Source: Deinandra increscens subsp. villosa
Taxonomy: Eukaryota > Streptophyta > Magnoliopsida > Asterales > Asteraceae
Reading direction: 5' to 3'
Assembly: GCA_039602395.1 (NCBI GenBank)
Contig: JBCNJP010000254.1
Location: 38,243-102,242 of the forward strand
Length of the DNA stretch: 64,000 nt
Every line of letters starts with the position of its first letter. Position 1 is the first letter of the stretch. Shown one piece after another: positions 29,870 to 41,844 of the stretch. Under the pieces are notes generated by a model. The model ran no database searches, was not told where the DNA came from, and saw nothing but the letters and a program-made list of their open reading frames with translations. Both the position numbers and the translations under genes were made by a program.

Positions 29870-32321
29870 TTAGTTTCGGGACGAACCCAAGCTTGAAGCT
29901 TTGGGTCGACCGTCATCTTCAACAAAGTCATTACCAGCCATGGACAAACCCTTAGGTTTCTGTCCATTTGTTGAAGAACCTGTGGAGCTAGCTGCAGAGT
30001 TTTTCAAAATTGATTTAATCTTTGAAAATTCACTATCTGAGTTCTTGTCATTTTTATGAAATTCTGATGACTTAAGATTAGAGTGAACTCTGCCTTGCTC
30101 ATCAACAAATCTGACTTTTTTCTTTGTATCAGTCTGATAGCCTTCCGACATATCATCAGACTTTTCTGTGTCAGATTTGATAGATTTTGGTTTCTTCAAC
30201 GGGCACGTCCGATATGTATGACCACGAGCCTTGCACTTAAAACATTTTCTTTTATCAATTACAACCTTTTTCGCTCGTGTCATCATCCACTTCGGACTCA
30301 ACAACCCGTTTTTGGGTCTTGGGTTTCAAACCCTTTCTATTAGGCACATAACAATTTTCAAACTCATCATTATGTCCTGACTCATACCCTGACACATTTC
30401 CTGAAAACTCATCAACATGACCTCTAGCATACGAATTTCCAGAAAAACGATGATCCCTATAATTCTGAAATCTATTTCTTCGCCCACCAAACCTTGGAAC
30501 AAATTCATTTTGACCTCCATAATCTACCCATTTTGGACCCCTCCCAAATACGGGTTGATTCGGTCCACACCCAAATTCATCATAAAATCCTTCGTCATTG
30601 TAAAATTGAGATTTTTTTGGAAAACTGACTTGATTTTCTGAAATTTGGTATTCTTTGATCATAAAAATCTCTTGGTGGTGGTGGTTGAATAGTTGGTTTT
30701 AATGGTTTCTTATTTAAAGACTTTTGAGCAGAAGTTTTCACTCTGTTAAACAACCCTGAATCAGATTCAGAATGAAATGTGTCCATTACATTTACATTGC
30801 TATTACCCCCCTTAATGTGCACATTTGTCATTTTGGGATCATAAGCAGGATCATATTTGCACGAAAAAATTTGATCGATTAAATTCGGATTAACCATATC
30901 CAAAGGAAACTCCTTGTCACTATAAATCCGATTAGATCCTTTTAATCGATATGTCACCCATGGTTCAGAATTGTCACAGTTGGTGTCTAAAGTAGGATTT
31001 CTAGCCTTGACTTGTGCAGGTTTTGAAATTTTTGAAGAAGAACCTTTCAACAGATTTTAACTTTGCCGAAGGCTCAAATCCGACTCCACCATACTTGACT
31101 TTCTTACCTTCAACAGATTGCTCAACAGATTTCCTCCGAGCAATCTGTTTTTGTTCGAACACACTCAGTTTTTTAAGCTCAGATTTAATTGTAGGAAAAT
31201 CATGTTTTGAAATTAAATCTTTGTGATTTGGCTTAGAAACTTTGGGCTGAGTGGATGACGAACATTCAACATCGGTTTCAGACACTAAGTCATCAACCTT
31301 ATTAAAATCTGAAACATCATAGAAAAGTTCATCAACTGTTGAATCCAAAATAGATTTTTCAGTTGAAGTTTTGACAGATTTGTTCTGTTCAGCATGAGAA
31401 GGAACATCTACCTTCATTTCAGACGAAGGACCAAGTGTAATATTCACCGGAGGTGGGACTTGATTCAGCTTACCAGAAACATCTTCCTTTTCAGTTTTAT
31501 AAAGAAAATTTGTAAAAGAAGAGGAAACTTGAATAGAATCCAAATTTTGTTTTAATTCAAAAACTTCGATTTTCAAATCTGCAACAAGTTTCTGACTGGT
31601 AGCCAAATCCTTTTGTACAGACACAAGCAGTTCAGACTGTGTTGAAAAATCAAAGTTTTGCAAACGCAACTGCTCGTGTACTGACAATAACTCCTTGGTT
31701 GTTCCCTCCTATCTTTCCTTATATATGTTCTTATCTGCTTTTGCTACTGACAGAAGATCATTAAGCTTTGTCTTCTCATCTAAGAGCGTACTCTTAGCAG
31801 TAGCAAAATCATCACAAGACTTACACATTAAAGGATATGAAACTACCTTAGACGAATCGACCATAAAAGCAACTGATTCTGTAAGATTGCTCCTTTTCAG
31901 TGCACCGATCTCTTGTTTCAGACTTGAGTTTTCATCAGATATTTTCTGCATGTCCTTCTGAAGTGCAAGCATTTTATCAGCAATTTCTACAGCATTCTGT
32001 TGAGCTTTTTCATATCGTTCCTTCAGCGGAAGACTTTTCTGATATAAGCTTTCGAAATCATTTGCTGTATCAAGCGCTTCAGCTTTTGCTGCTTCACAAT
32101 CTCGAATCAACGCTTCTTTCTCCTCAGTTAGAAGTTTAATTTGTTTCTCTAACAAGAGAATAGCATCAGACTCGACCTTCTCATCAGACAAATCAGCCAT
32201 AAAAGCAAATTTTTCTTCAAACACAGAATTATGATCAATCCTTGAATCCGAGACTTCTTCATCAACAGTAATTCCAACAAAAGTTTCACCATTCGCTTCA
32301 CCATGAACTTCACCTTCATCT
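29870..32321 (-). pseudogene. Element A gag, C-terminal coiled-coil and second knuckle region (broken)
   Basis: After the gag stop at 32322 the coding sense continues in shifted frames. 32300-31709 holds a heptad-rich coiled coil (LLLEKQIKLLTEEKEALIRD onward); a TAG at 31709-31711 is in frame with the next part (VHEQLRLQNFDFS). From 31001 on come a Ser/Lys-rich region, then a frameshift to PAQVKARNPTLD. A Gly/Arg/Phe-rich stretch follows (FGRGPKWVDYGGQNEF), then the second CCHC knuckle CFKCKARGHTYRTC at about 30195-30236. The gag-like frame ends at 29870 just before pol. The layout equals residues 400-1087 of element B gag. Confidence 0.85.
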
Positions 32322-33815
32322 TCAGTGGATTCTAGTCATATTGTCTTCATCCTGCACATGTGAAACCATCAAAGCAGATGAATCAGCGAATTGAGTACCC
32401 CAATTATAAGTCTTATCAGCTTGAGATACAAGAGCTTTTGTGGAATCAGGATTAGATTTTGAGTTAGAAGTACTCCCTGAACTCGAAGGATTGTTGGATC
32501 CAGAAACATTTGATTTGGGAGTGAATTTCTGATATTCTTGCTTTTTCGGCTGAGAACATTCACGAGCGAAATGACCAAAATTAGAACAATTATAGCATCG
32601 CACTTTTGATTTATCAAAGCCAATTCTGCCACCAGAGTTCAAATCTTTTCTACCGGTCTTCTTTAAGAATCTTTTCACTCTTCTAGCCAGCATGGCAAAT
32701 TGCCAATTGATATCCATTAACTCCAAATCATCAGGATCCACCTGATCATAATCTTCTTCCGTCAATTTAGCATTGCTAACATTCCCAGTTATCAAACCGT
32801 AATAAGATGACACTAAAGCAGAAACAAGGGCCATATAATCTTCAGTTGTAGACACAGACATAGCCATTTTTCCCGTGTTCACCAAATTACTTGCTAGAAC
32901 TGATGTGCTACTTCCTCCAGAGGTGTAATTGTAATCAGCATGATGTGAGCCCATTCCGGTTCCTGAATTAGAACCATGTCCAGGTAGACCTCCAGCTACA
33001 AACGCCGTAGCCGGTGCAGAACTTGTTATTTTTGGCGACTTACCTGAAATAGTTGCTGCATTTGATCCGTAGTAAACATCCGGATTCTGAACCGTTGCTG
33101 GAGTAGTATTCACATTCTTCATTTCCAGATCTCTAGCTTGCAATTTTCCCAACAGTTTTACAAAAGTCAATTCAGAATAATCCTTGTCATTCATGATCAA
33201 CAATACATAAGACTCCCATTTTGATGGTAGGCCTTCTAGCAATTTCTCTTTAAGCTCTTCATCATTTTTCTTGATTTGGACATTGTCCATTTCAGACAGC
33301 AGGTGACAATATCTTGAGATTAATTCTGGAACACCCTCACCATCAAAACACTTGAAGTTGTCAAATTCCTTGTTTAACACTTTCTTCTTACTTTTCTTAT
33401 ACTGTTCATTGCCTTCACATCTTTCTTTCAGAGTTGACCATAATTCATGAGAATGTTCACAGGTTTTAAATTGGTGAAGTAACTCTTTAGGTAAAGCTTG
33501 TGTGATTAAACCATAAGCTTTTTGTTCTCGAACAAAATCAGCCTTTTGTGTAAGATCCATGTTCCTTTGCATAATAGGAACATTGTTCAACCCAACAGGA
33601 TACACATATGGTGCATCCATAGCAATCCATAGGTCTTGATCTGTTGTACCGATATACGCTTCAAATCTCTTTTTCCAATTAGGATAGTCCTCAAACTTAA
33701 GAAGTTTGGGAACTTTCTGAGTCGTCCCGATTTCATTGTCGTAATTCAGTAGTGTTTGCATCTGCGATTGAATAGCAGCAAACGCGGAATAATCCGACAT
33801 TTTGGAAAAATTCAA
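32322..33815 (-). pseudogene. Element A gag, N-terminal capsid domain and first knuckle
   Basis: The 497-codon open frame starts MNFSKMSDYSAFAAIQ; the second Met, at MSDYS, is an alternative start. It has the copia gag blocks YPNWKKRFEAYIG, DLWIAM, HELWSTLKERCEG and EELKEKLLEGLPSKW. Near residue 406 is CYNCSNFGHFAREC, the first CCHC knuckle, followed by a Ser/Asn-rich tail. The stop near 32322 is caused by a frameshift around 32335, since another frame continues with ESTEDEGEVHGEANGE. The leader upstream (33816-34332) has no competing start. Confidence 0.9.
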
Positions 33816-34332
33816 GATTCAAGATTCTGTTCACCGAACTTGGTCCGAACTTAAGATGAGCCCCGAACTTTCTCCGAACTTAAAGTAAGCTCCGAACTCA
33901 CTCCGAACCTTCACCGATCTTGAAAACAAAGTCCGAACTCCCTACGAACTTATCACCGAACACAGAAACTCCGAACTCTCTCCGATCCTGGTCCGAACTA
34001 TCTCCGAGACAGAAATTCTCACCGAACTCTCTCCGATAGCTCACCGAACTCTCACCGAATCGAAAATGTGACCGAACTATCTCCGAACTCGACACTCGGA
34101 GCGGTTTCACCGAACTTCAGGTTCGGCCGAACGTAAAAATTTCAGAATTTTTTAGATCTCACCAGAATACCCTCACAAATGAACACAAAACACCCAGAAG
34201 ACCAAAAACAAACAGAAACAAGGAAGTTTGACACAAAACATGATGATTTTTATGTAACTTTCCAGAGAGCAACTTGAAAAATGAACTTCGAATATACGAA
34301 ATGCAACAAATCGAGCTAATTAGCACCAGATA
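33816..34332 (-). other. Element A gag leader, dense CCGAACT array
   Basis: Between 33835 and 34130 there are about 20 copies of (T)CCGAACT or CACCGAACT, on average every 15 bases, nearly all in the same orientation on the plus strand. The motif also fills the LTR and the spacer before the third ORF. The open frame here is low complexity and I do not call it a gene. Confidence 0.8.
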
Positions 34333-34344
34333 GCTCTGATACCA
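34333..34344 (-). promoter_or_regulatory. Element A primer binding site (initiator Met tRNA)
   Basis: The minus strand reads TGGTATCAGAGC, two bases inside the 5' LTR end. It is the same primer site as in element B. Confidence 0.93.
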
Positions 34345-34346
34345 CT

Positions 34347-34705
34347 TGAAAGTGCGTGAGCATTGGATCGGTTTGGTCGATAACAATCGTATGCGTGAGA
34401 ATATGTGAGAAAACAAACACAAGCAAGGTAAATAAAATCAATCTCTCATTAATACGTGATTACAAGAGAATCAGAGTACACACACTAACTCACAGACAAA
34501 AGTTCGCTCAGCTCTCAAAAACTTAACAATTACAAAGACACAAACACTTATATAGCCTACGGGTGTCCGAACTCCCTGGCTTGTCCAAACCTCAGGTTCG
34601 GCCAAGGCTCGGCGAGGGTTCGGCCAGAGTTCAGCCACCAGACTCAAAATCCTAGGTCTTCATGTCTTCGTTTGATCCAGCTCATTGCCATATCGTGTAT
34701 CAACA
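34347..34705 (-). repeat. Element A 5' LTR
   Basis: It is 359 bp, same length as the 3' copy, with about 13 base differences. The TATATA box is at about 34549-34554, with the CCGAAC/GTTCGG cluster upstream in sense (34556-34640). The target duplication ACGAC follows at 34706-34710. Confidence 0.95.
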
Positions 34706-35617
34706 ACGACGGATCCTGAGGAGCATGTAGCACATTACAGGGAGTGCATGGAAATCAACCCTATCCCCCTGAATATCAAGGAAGCTTTTCTATGCAAAGG
34801 CTTTGGTTCGACTCTTACAGGACCAACCATGAAATGGCTACTGAGCATCCCTCCTAACACTATTACTTCATTTTCTCGGTTAACCTGTTTAATAATCAGT
34901 TCTCTTGTAGCAGGACCTTTGAGAAGCTCACAGGTGATTTGTACATGGTAGTTCAGAGGCCAGAAGAACCACTTAGAGACTATATTGCCAGATTCAAAGG
35001 AGTCTCTCGAGATTCCTAACCTGGATATGGCAGCAGCAGTCGAAGCTTTCAAGATGGGACTCCGTAAGGATTCCCGATTTTATGATGATCTTGTTATGAC
35101 TCCTTGCAGGAACCTTGATGAAGTTCGAAGTAGAGCCTTGAGATTCATCCGTTTGGAGGATGACAAGAAGATCCATCATAGACTGGACGTCCCCAAGTAT
35201 GATTCTAACAGTAAAAAGTCGGAATCCCCCGGGAAGCAGTACAGATCCCGGCCATATTCCAAATCAGAAAATCCAAAGATCAATGTTGTAGACCAATATA
35301 ACGATGACGAGGAGTACCCCAAGGTATCTGAATACTGTTTTTCAGTTGACATTGGTAGTTTGATGTGTGCTATGCAGGACCTAGGTGAAAAGGCAAGGTG
35401 GCCCAGGAAGGATACCAAGCAGGCATCCTGGAAGGACAAATCAAAGTGGTGTGCCTATCATGAAGATTTTAGCCATCTGACAGATGAATGCATTGCACTC
35501 AGGAAAGAAATCAATTACCTGCTCAGCAAGGGGCACCTGAAGGAGCTGTTGGGCAGAAAGAAGAGCAACACTCAGGAAGCTGACAAGCTTCTCCAGAGAG
35601 CAGCTTCACCACCATAG
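34706..35617 (+). pseudogene. Ty3/gypsy (Tat/Ogre-like) gag, second part
   Basis: The frame continues from 5376 as TDPEEHVAHYRECMEI and GPTMKWLLSIPPNTI. It shifts near 34880 to FNNQFSCSRTFEKLTGDLYM and again near 35010 to SLEIPNLDMAAAVEAFKMGL. From there it is open to 35617 through DLVMTPCRNLDEVR and a zinc-knuckle-like end WCAYHEDFSHLTDEC. The plant gypsy gag domain forms the virus-like particle. The two shifts and the split by element A show it is dead. Confidence 0.88.
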
Positions 35618-36520
35618 GATGCTCAAATCATCAACTTTATATCAAGAGGCTCAGACATCTGTGGCACTTCCTACTCCTCAGCCAAGAAGCATGCTAAGGA
35701 GTCTAAGTCTGAACAGGGATCCTGACCTGTCCGGACTTCCACCTTGACTCAGGAGAAGACGATATCCTTTGATGAGAGCGACCGCTCCCACGTTCAGGAT
35801 CCCCACCATGATAGTCTGGTGGTTACTTTATATATTGCTAACCATTTTGTACGCATGATCCTGATAGACAACGGAAGCTCTGTCAACATAATCCGTCTGG
35901 ATGTGCTAAAAAAGATGGGCATCCCAGAATCAGAAATTGTGGCAAGATCCTCAGTCTTAGTTGGCTTCAGTGGCGAAACCTAGAGCACCGTTGGAGACAT
36001 TAGACTACCAGTATATATAGAGGGAGCAAATTGCATGTAGAAATTATGTGTTATAGATTCTCTCTCTTGTTGCAATATTATTCTTGGCAGGCCATGGATT
36101 CACGAGATGAAGGCAGTCCCTTCAACTTATCACCAGTGTATCAAGCTTCCTACACCCTGGGGAGTTGTCAGGATTGAAAGTGACCAGCAGGAAGCCAAGA
36201 ACTGCTACTCAACTTCTATGAAGAATACAACAAAATTGACGAAGGGATAGCAATTACAGAAAAGAGCACCCAAGGAACAGGAGGACAAGGAGATCGATGT
36301 TAAAGAAGTCCAGCTGAATCCTGAGAATCCTGAATTCAAGGTGCTCATCGGGACCAGCATCCCACAGGAATTTGAAAAGAATCTAGTTGAGCTTCTCAAA
36401 GCCAGAGCTTCAACTTTTTCATGGAAACACGAGGATATGACAGGTATCCCTACACATGTTATTACTCATAAACTTGGTTTAGATCCTTCTTTCAGGCCAG
36501 TTCATCAGAAGAGAAGGAAG
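35618..36520 (+). pseudogene. Tat/Ogre-like protease and start of reverse transcriptase
   Basis: The protease has MILIDNGSSVNIIRLDVL at about 35858-35911 and NIILGRPWIHEMKAVPST near 36080. DNGSSVN in place of the usual DTGS is common in the Tat group, as I recall. TAG or TAA stops at about 35615, 35725, 35981, 36039 and 36249 interrupt the frame. From about 36341 the RT leader runs: ASTFSWKHEDMTGI, then LDPSFRPVHQKRRK, which is where RT proper begins and where the N gap starts. The organisation matches the gag just upstream, so they are one element. Confidence 0.85.
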
Positions 36521-37020
36521 NNNNNNNNNNNNNNNNNNNNNNNNNNNNNNNNNNNNNNNNNNNNNNNNNNNNNNNNNNNNNNNNNNNNNNNNNNNNNNNN
36601 NNNNNNNNNNNNNNNNNNNNNNNNNNNNNNNNNNNNNNNNNNNNNNNNNNNNNNNNNNNNNNNNNNNNNNNNNNNNNNNNNNNNNNNNNNNNNNNNNNNN
36701 NNNNNNNNNNNNNNNNNNNNNNNNNNNNNNNNNNNNNNNNNNNNNNNNNNNNNNNNNNNNNNNNNNNNNNNNNNNNNNNNNNNNNNNNNNNNNNNNNNNN
36801 NNNNNNNNNNNNNNNNNNNNNNNNNNNNNNNNNNNNNNNNNNNNNNNNNNNNNNNNNNNNNNNNNNNNNNNNNNNNNNNNNNNNNNNNNNNNNNNNNNNN
36901 NNNNNNNNNNNNNNNNNNNNNNNNNNNNNNNNNNNNNNNNNNNNNNNNNNNNNNNNNNNNNNNNNNNNNNNNNNNNNNNNNNNNNNNNNNNNNNNNNNNN
37001 NNNNNNNNNNNNNNNNNNNN
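36521..37020. other. Assembly gap of exactly 500 N
   Basis: It has the same fixed size as the gap at 4451-4950. Left of it is gypsy RT, right of it is copia gag, so sequence of unknown length and perhaps a junction is missing. Confidence 0.99.
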
Positions 37021-38095
37021 AAGTTCCTGCTCCTGTGGATATTGAACTATCTGTTCCAGCTATACCATCTGGTATTGAAAAGCATGAGTATTCAAAGTTT
37101 GCTGATACCAGTTCAGGAAAGAAAACCAAGTCAAAATCTAAGAAGAATAAAAAGGAGTTTGATTATTGCAAAGGATTGAAGTTTAATTCCAAATCTACAT
37201 TTCTTGCAAAAGAAAAGGTGTTTAATGGAAATCCTGGAAATGTAAAGATGCCAAAGTTTTCTTAGATCGTGATCGATGATACTTTGATTTTTGGGAAAAA
37301 TAATTTGAAAGGTATCAAGTCTGAATTTACAAAACTTGCCAAACAAGGTGATGAGATACCAAATTCTCTTAAAGATAAATTCAAGCAAAAGAATGGTGGT
37401 TTGGGATTTGAAGAAAAAGAAATGCTGCCTAAGGATTTCAATAAGACGGAAATCAAAGCAAAGAAGATAAAGAAGCAGAAGGTGTTTTCAGATAAGAAGT
37501 CACAATGTTGGAAGAAGAAGGTATCTTCATCAGTTGAAAAGTTTTCTTCTAAAGAGTCTTCTTGTATATCTGATGCTACACCACAAGGAGGTAACAATTC
37601 AGATTCATTTCATTCTACTAAATCAAACAGGTTTTATCATAAAGATAAATTTTTTGGTTATGGAGATGATTATGGTTTTTATGATTCTCCAAAATGTTTT
37701 CCAAAACTTCAAAAACCAAAGAAACCTAAACCTATGTTTTCAAAAGTTTATGATGAATGTTTTACTGATCAGTTTGGAAAACCAATTTGAATCAATCCAA
37801 CTGGTCAAAGACTTTGTTTTGTTTGTCGTAAGAAGGATCATTATGCAAATAATTGTCCTACGACAACTAATAATTCATCATCAAATGCGAAACATACAAT
37901 GTATGTTGATCTTGATGGCATTATTTTTAGTGAACCAATACCCAACACTAACTTGTTCTGGAAAAAGAAGATTACTTCGGAAAAGTTGGGTAGTAGTTCT
38001 GATTGTCACTCATTAGTTGACATTGGTTCACTAGAAATTATAAAACCAAAACAGGAATGGAGACCGAAAGTTGTCTCCACGGCCAACACAGATTT
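37021..38095 (+). pseudogene. Copia fragment C: gag C-terminal region with second knuckle
   Basis: Lys/Ser-rich coding sequence (SGKKTKSKSKKNKKEF, then a TAG at 37263-37265, then a frame through KLAKQGDEIPNSLKDK) leads to CFVCRKKDHYANNC near 37816, the second gag CCHC knuckle. After it EWRPKVVST matches IWRPKVVSR in element D at the same distance from the knuckle. The layout is that of the gag tail of elements A, B and D. It then runs straight into an LTR, with no pol, third ORF or polypurine tract between, so an internal deletion or recombination joined gag to LTR. Confidence 0.75.
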
Positions 38096-38428
38096 TGTTA
38101 AAGATCAAGATACAAGTTCAAGCTGCTTTCCGAACTTGGTCCGAACCTAAGGTTCGGATCAGCCGAACTCAGAGTTCGGACGGAGTTCGGCCAAACTAGT
38201 ATAAATAGATAACTTTGTCTTGTAATCTGCAACAGAGAGAGACAAGTGGAGATAGACCAGATCTTAACTATATGTTTTGAGAGTGTTTCTCTGTTGAGCT
38301 GATTAGAGAGTTTGTAGTTGAGTCTTTGTTGATTTCAATAAAACAAACTTTATTTACATCTCATTTTCATCCCGTTCTTACTCTACGATTAAGCAAATCT
38401 CTAGTAAGATCCGTGTTACGGTTTTTCA
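38096..38428 (+). repeat. Copia fragment C LTR
   Basis: The likely LTR runs TGTTAAAGATC to GGTTTTTCA, 333 bp, close to the 338 bp of element D. It has a CCGAAC/GTTCGG cluster at 38128-38190 directly before TATAAATAG (38200-38208). The left edge is less sure because gag sequence abuts it; the right edge is set by the switch to gypsy integrase at 38429. Confidence 0.65.
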
Positions 38429-38690
38429 CGTTTCCGTCTTTGCACGGGAACAAATACATTCTGGTTGCGGTTGACTACGTTTCAAAGTGGGTCGAGGCTG
38501 AAGCCTTGCCTACTAATGACGCAGAGTTGTTGTTTGGTTCCTACGCAGGTTGTTCACGAGGTTTGGAGTGCCTAAGGCATTAATTAGCGATCGTGGCACC
38601 CACTTTTGCAACGCGCAGATGGAAAAGGCGTTGCATCATTATGGGGTTACTCACAGATTGGCCACACCAGCAGACCCACAACCTTGATCA
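38429..38690 (+). pseudogene. Athila-like Ty3/gypsy integrase fragment
   Basis: The frame reads FPSLHGNKYILVAVDYVSKWVEAEALPTNDAE, a block of Athila-type integrase with the first catalytic Asp (VDYVSKW). A one-base shift near 38545 gives FGVPKALISDRGTHFCNAQMEKAL and HYGVTHRLATPADPQP, with the second Asp (SDRGTHF). The third acidic residue and the C-terminus are missing. An LTR of copia type sits directly on the left. This element is different from the Tat-like one at 34706-36520 by sequence style. Confidence 0.82.
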
Positions 38691-39539
38691 GATCTGGTTG
38701 TACCCTTATCCGAGTTGTACTTTTGCTTTTATTGTATTCATCATTTACAAACTCGGGATATTTTGTATAAGGGTTGGGTGTTTACATTGGCACACTTTAT
38801 TATATATATATATATATATATCTTTGTGTTATCTGTTATGTGCACTGTTTTGTGTGCTTGCTTTAGTGATACGCTGAGGCAGTTCTGGCATTCGTCGAGA
38901 GCTGTTTTCTACTTTTTCACATTTTGGAGCATCATCAGGACACAAATCTGGCACCTGTGGTCGCGATCTGTGGTTCATGCCATTTCAGAGATTTTTTTCC
39001 CCTCACGACTCATTCTGGCAGTTCTGGCATTCACCCTTGTTCTTATTACTGTCATTCACGTACATTCGGGAGAATGTACTATTCAAGTGTGAGGAGGGAA
39101 ACGGTTAAAGAAAACATGAAATTGTTTAATTTGCGCTTAAATTTCAAAAATGTCCTTGAATTTGTTTGCAACAAAATGAGAAATGATAGGTAAAACCGGA
39201 GTTTTGATACTTTTTGTAAATATATAAAATATAAACAAAGTTGAAAGCGCACCTATTTAGTGATGTGCTGGTAGGCCCAGCTGATTTCTAAAAGCTTAAA
39301 AATCCTGATTTCGCTACTTAAATAAACCTTAATAAATAAATATTGTGGGTTCCCGTCTTTTGTGTAGTAGCAAAGCCGAAACTGTTGAATAAGCTGATAG
39401 GTACCACTTTTGTTTAAAATTTTTATGATTTGGAGATTACCCGGCACACTATGATCTTTTTATGAAAATAAATCCGAGAAATAATGGCACCCCATCCATC
39501 CATCCATCTTGAGCTTGTTTTGAATATATGTATATATGC

Positions 39540-39572
<33 letters not shown>

Positions 39573-41780
39573 TCGAATAAAGTGCGCAAAATTCGCTGAT
39601 CCTACAAACCTCTAGGAATAGTGACTCCGGAGATGATCTATTGGGGTGATGTGGTTTTGTGTGCGAGGGTTAAAGCCTGCTTACTACCTCTCGGGATAGG
39701 GACTCAGGAGGTGTAGTGTCAGGTGGAGACTCGCCCTAGTTTAGGAAATAAATAAAATAAATTCAATCCAAGCTCATCCATCATCCATCCATTCCACTTT
39801 CCACAATCTCCAAGTCATAAATATTTTAACCAATTATGGTGGGAGAAGCCTTAATTCAGTTTTACCCGTGCTGATTCATGCTTTGAGATGAGATTAGGCC
39901 TAGTTGCGAATCTGATTGTGTGGGACCCATAATTGGTAATAAAATTGAATAAAGCATGTTCAGGGGCTTTGGTTTTCGGCGGTTGGGTTTATTCGGATCT
40001 AAATACCGGTAATCGCTTTTAGCGCGTGAGTATCTAGCTTAGAATAAAGTAAAAGGTCAATTCTCCGGTTATGATCTCATTGCGGATTTTTTTCGGGATG
40101 AAAAAGGTTCAATTATGGGGATATTTTATGTGTTGCATCTTGTGCATAAATGTGATTAAGGAAATCCCACGATTTTGTGTTTGATTCTATTTGTTTTATT
40201 TGGATTTGATGATTAATTGTTTAATATGTTGCATTGAAAGGTTCTTTTGTGTCGGTGTTTGGATTTGGATGATTTTAGAGCATTTGGACCCGTTTCGGTG
40301 CTCGGTGGTTGAAGATTGAAGATGTTGAAGTTTTTCTGATCCGGGTCGATGCGGGGCACATTGATCTCCTTATCACCTAATGCAGCCCGTATCATGACTG
40401 GTCAAACTATGCAGTCAAAGGGGTGATGCGGGCCGCATCGTCTCCAGTCTTATCTGATGTAGCCCGCATCGACGAACATACGGTAAACCCTCATTTTACC
40501 TCTATTTAAACACATTTTAGCCGTCATTAAGAGGGAGAACACCCCATACTCACTCTCACTCTTAAAAACCCTAGATCTACTGTAGAAGACGGATTTAAAG
40601 CTAAGGATTGAAGATAGCTTGGATTTGGATTGAAGATTGAAGATTTTTCTTCCATTTTTTGGTGTTCTTCACCAAGGCTTCATTTCTTTCTCTTTTATTT
40701 GGATTTTCAGATAATGTTTGATTCAAAGATAATGTTTTTGTTAGTTCTAAACATGATTGTAGGCTAGATCTATAGTTTTGCTTGGTATTGGATGAATTTG
40801 GGCTTGATTTGACTTTTTACTTTGACTTTCTTCATGTGACTTGATTTTATTGCTATTGAATCTGAATTGGATCTATGAAATGATCATATTAGCATGTTTA
40901 GCTTCTATTATGATTTCTTGATGTGATTAAATTGCTTGGGCTCGAAGAATTTTGACCTAATTAGCAATATGGCTATTGTTTGGTTTGACTTTTATGAGTT
41001 TTGATCAAATGCACGATAGGAGAACTTCTACATGATCTTGTAGTTACAGCTTGGGGCTGATATTTCATAATATTGGTGTTGGATTGAATTGACCGATTCG
41101 TTTAGCACACTAGGTGGTTATTTGACTTTGTACATGTTAGACATTGCTTAGGTTTCATTAATCCCATTTTAGTATTCTAATGTGTTGGAGAATCCATATT
41201 GAGAGACCTCTTGAGTGGGTTTCTGTTTCATACGTGTCTAATCCGCTTTGACCGAAGCGATCTGGCCATTTAGCATTAAGTATCAATTGACTATCCGGAC
41301 TTCAGTTTAGGATTGCCTAGATAGCGAGGATGTGTCTATAGTCTAAGTTATCGCGGTAATCATCTTTAGAGGGTAGTGTCACGTGAGGTAGTTAGGTTAC
41401 TACTCAATAGTCAGCCCAGAGGATTCATTTCCAGGCAGCACCCTTTTTCCCATATTTGAGCCACCTTAGATTCTGTTACTTTGTTCCTTAGTTATTTTAG
41501 TTATTTACTTGTTTGTTTCTTTGTTTATCTCAAAACCAAAATATTTTAGGTTAAATATTAGCAAAGTTCGCATATCGAAAGCCTGCATTGCGTCCTTGGA
41601 TTTGACATCCGGGTATTTACCGATACTATTCTGCATACGATGGGTACACTGCCCTACACGTATGTTTAGTCACTCGGGACTTTCCCTTTTTGACTTGACC
41701 AATTTTTTGATAGACACTTCAGCACACGTCATTAAGCTGTCGGAGGTCATTAGTAATATCTAGGGGAAAATCTAGGGTAT

Positions 41781-41783
<3 letters not shown>
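38691..41783 (+). mobile_element. Non-coding 3' region and probable LTR of an Athila-like element
   Basis: No coding frame is supported. A purine block GTGAGGAGGGAAACGG at about 39090-39105 could be the polypurine tract. Near 40335-40480 there are repeated GATGCGGG/CCCGCATC motifs, followed by a TATA-like CTATTTAAAC (40502-40511) and, after about 60 bases, an ACCCTAGATC leader-like stretch, as expected for a promoter in an LTR. The end GGGTATAACA at about 41775-41784 could be the LTR end. A short AAAT microsatellite lies at about 39547-39571. The LTR start is not set. Confidence 0.5.

Positions 41784-41839
<56 letters not shown>
41784..41839. repeat. AT dinucleotide microsatellite
   Basis: There are about 28 AT units in a row, ending at the start of a foldback element whose other end is also followed by TATATATA. 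Confidence 0.95.

Positions 41840-41844
<5 letters not shown>

Larger units (their letters stand above)
5377..34705 (-). mobile_element. Element A: complete-ended Sirevirus-like Ty1/copia element, with nested insertions
   Basis: Two 359-bp LTRs (5377-5735 and 34347-34705) are flanked by ACGAC (5372-5376 and 34706-34710). A primer site lies at 34333-34344 and a polypurine tract at 5736-5749. In the sense direction (minus strand) the order is LTR, leader, gag, protease, integrase, RT/RNase H, internal PPT, three hairpins, spacer, third ORF, PPT, LTR. Element B (12.46 kb) sits in the RT, and a gypsy LTR remnant (about 2.8 kb) lies in the spacer. Without these, A is about 14.1 kb, long for copia but in keeping with Sirevirus-type elements that carry a third ORF. 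By eye I count about 13 differences between the LTRs (3.6%). Confidence 0.95.

Noticed and set aside
36341..37129. Long open frames across the second N gap
   Set aside because: The central part is N; only the RT leader on the left is real.
38593..39193. Open frames after the Athila integrase as an envelope-like gene
   Set aside because: They are short, overlapping and of low-complexity hydrophobic composition due to AT-rich DNA; no conserved block is seen.
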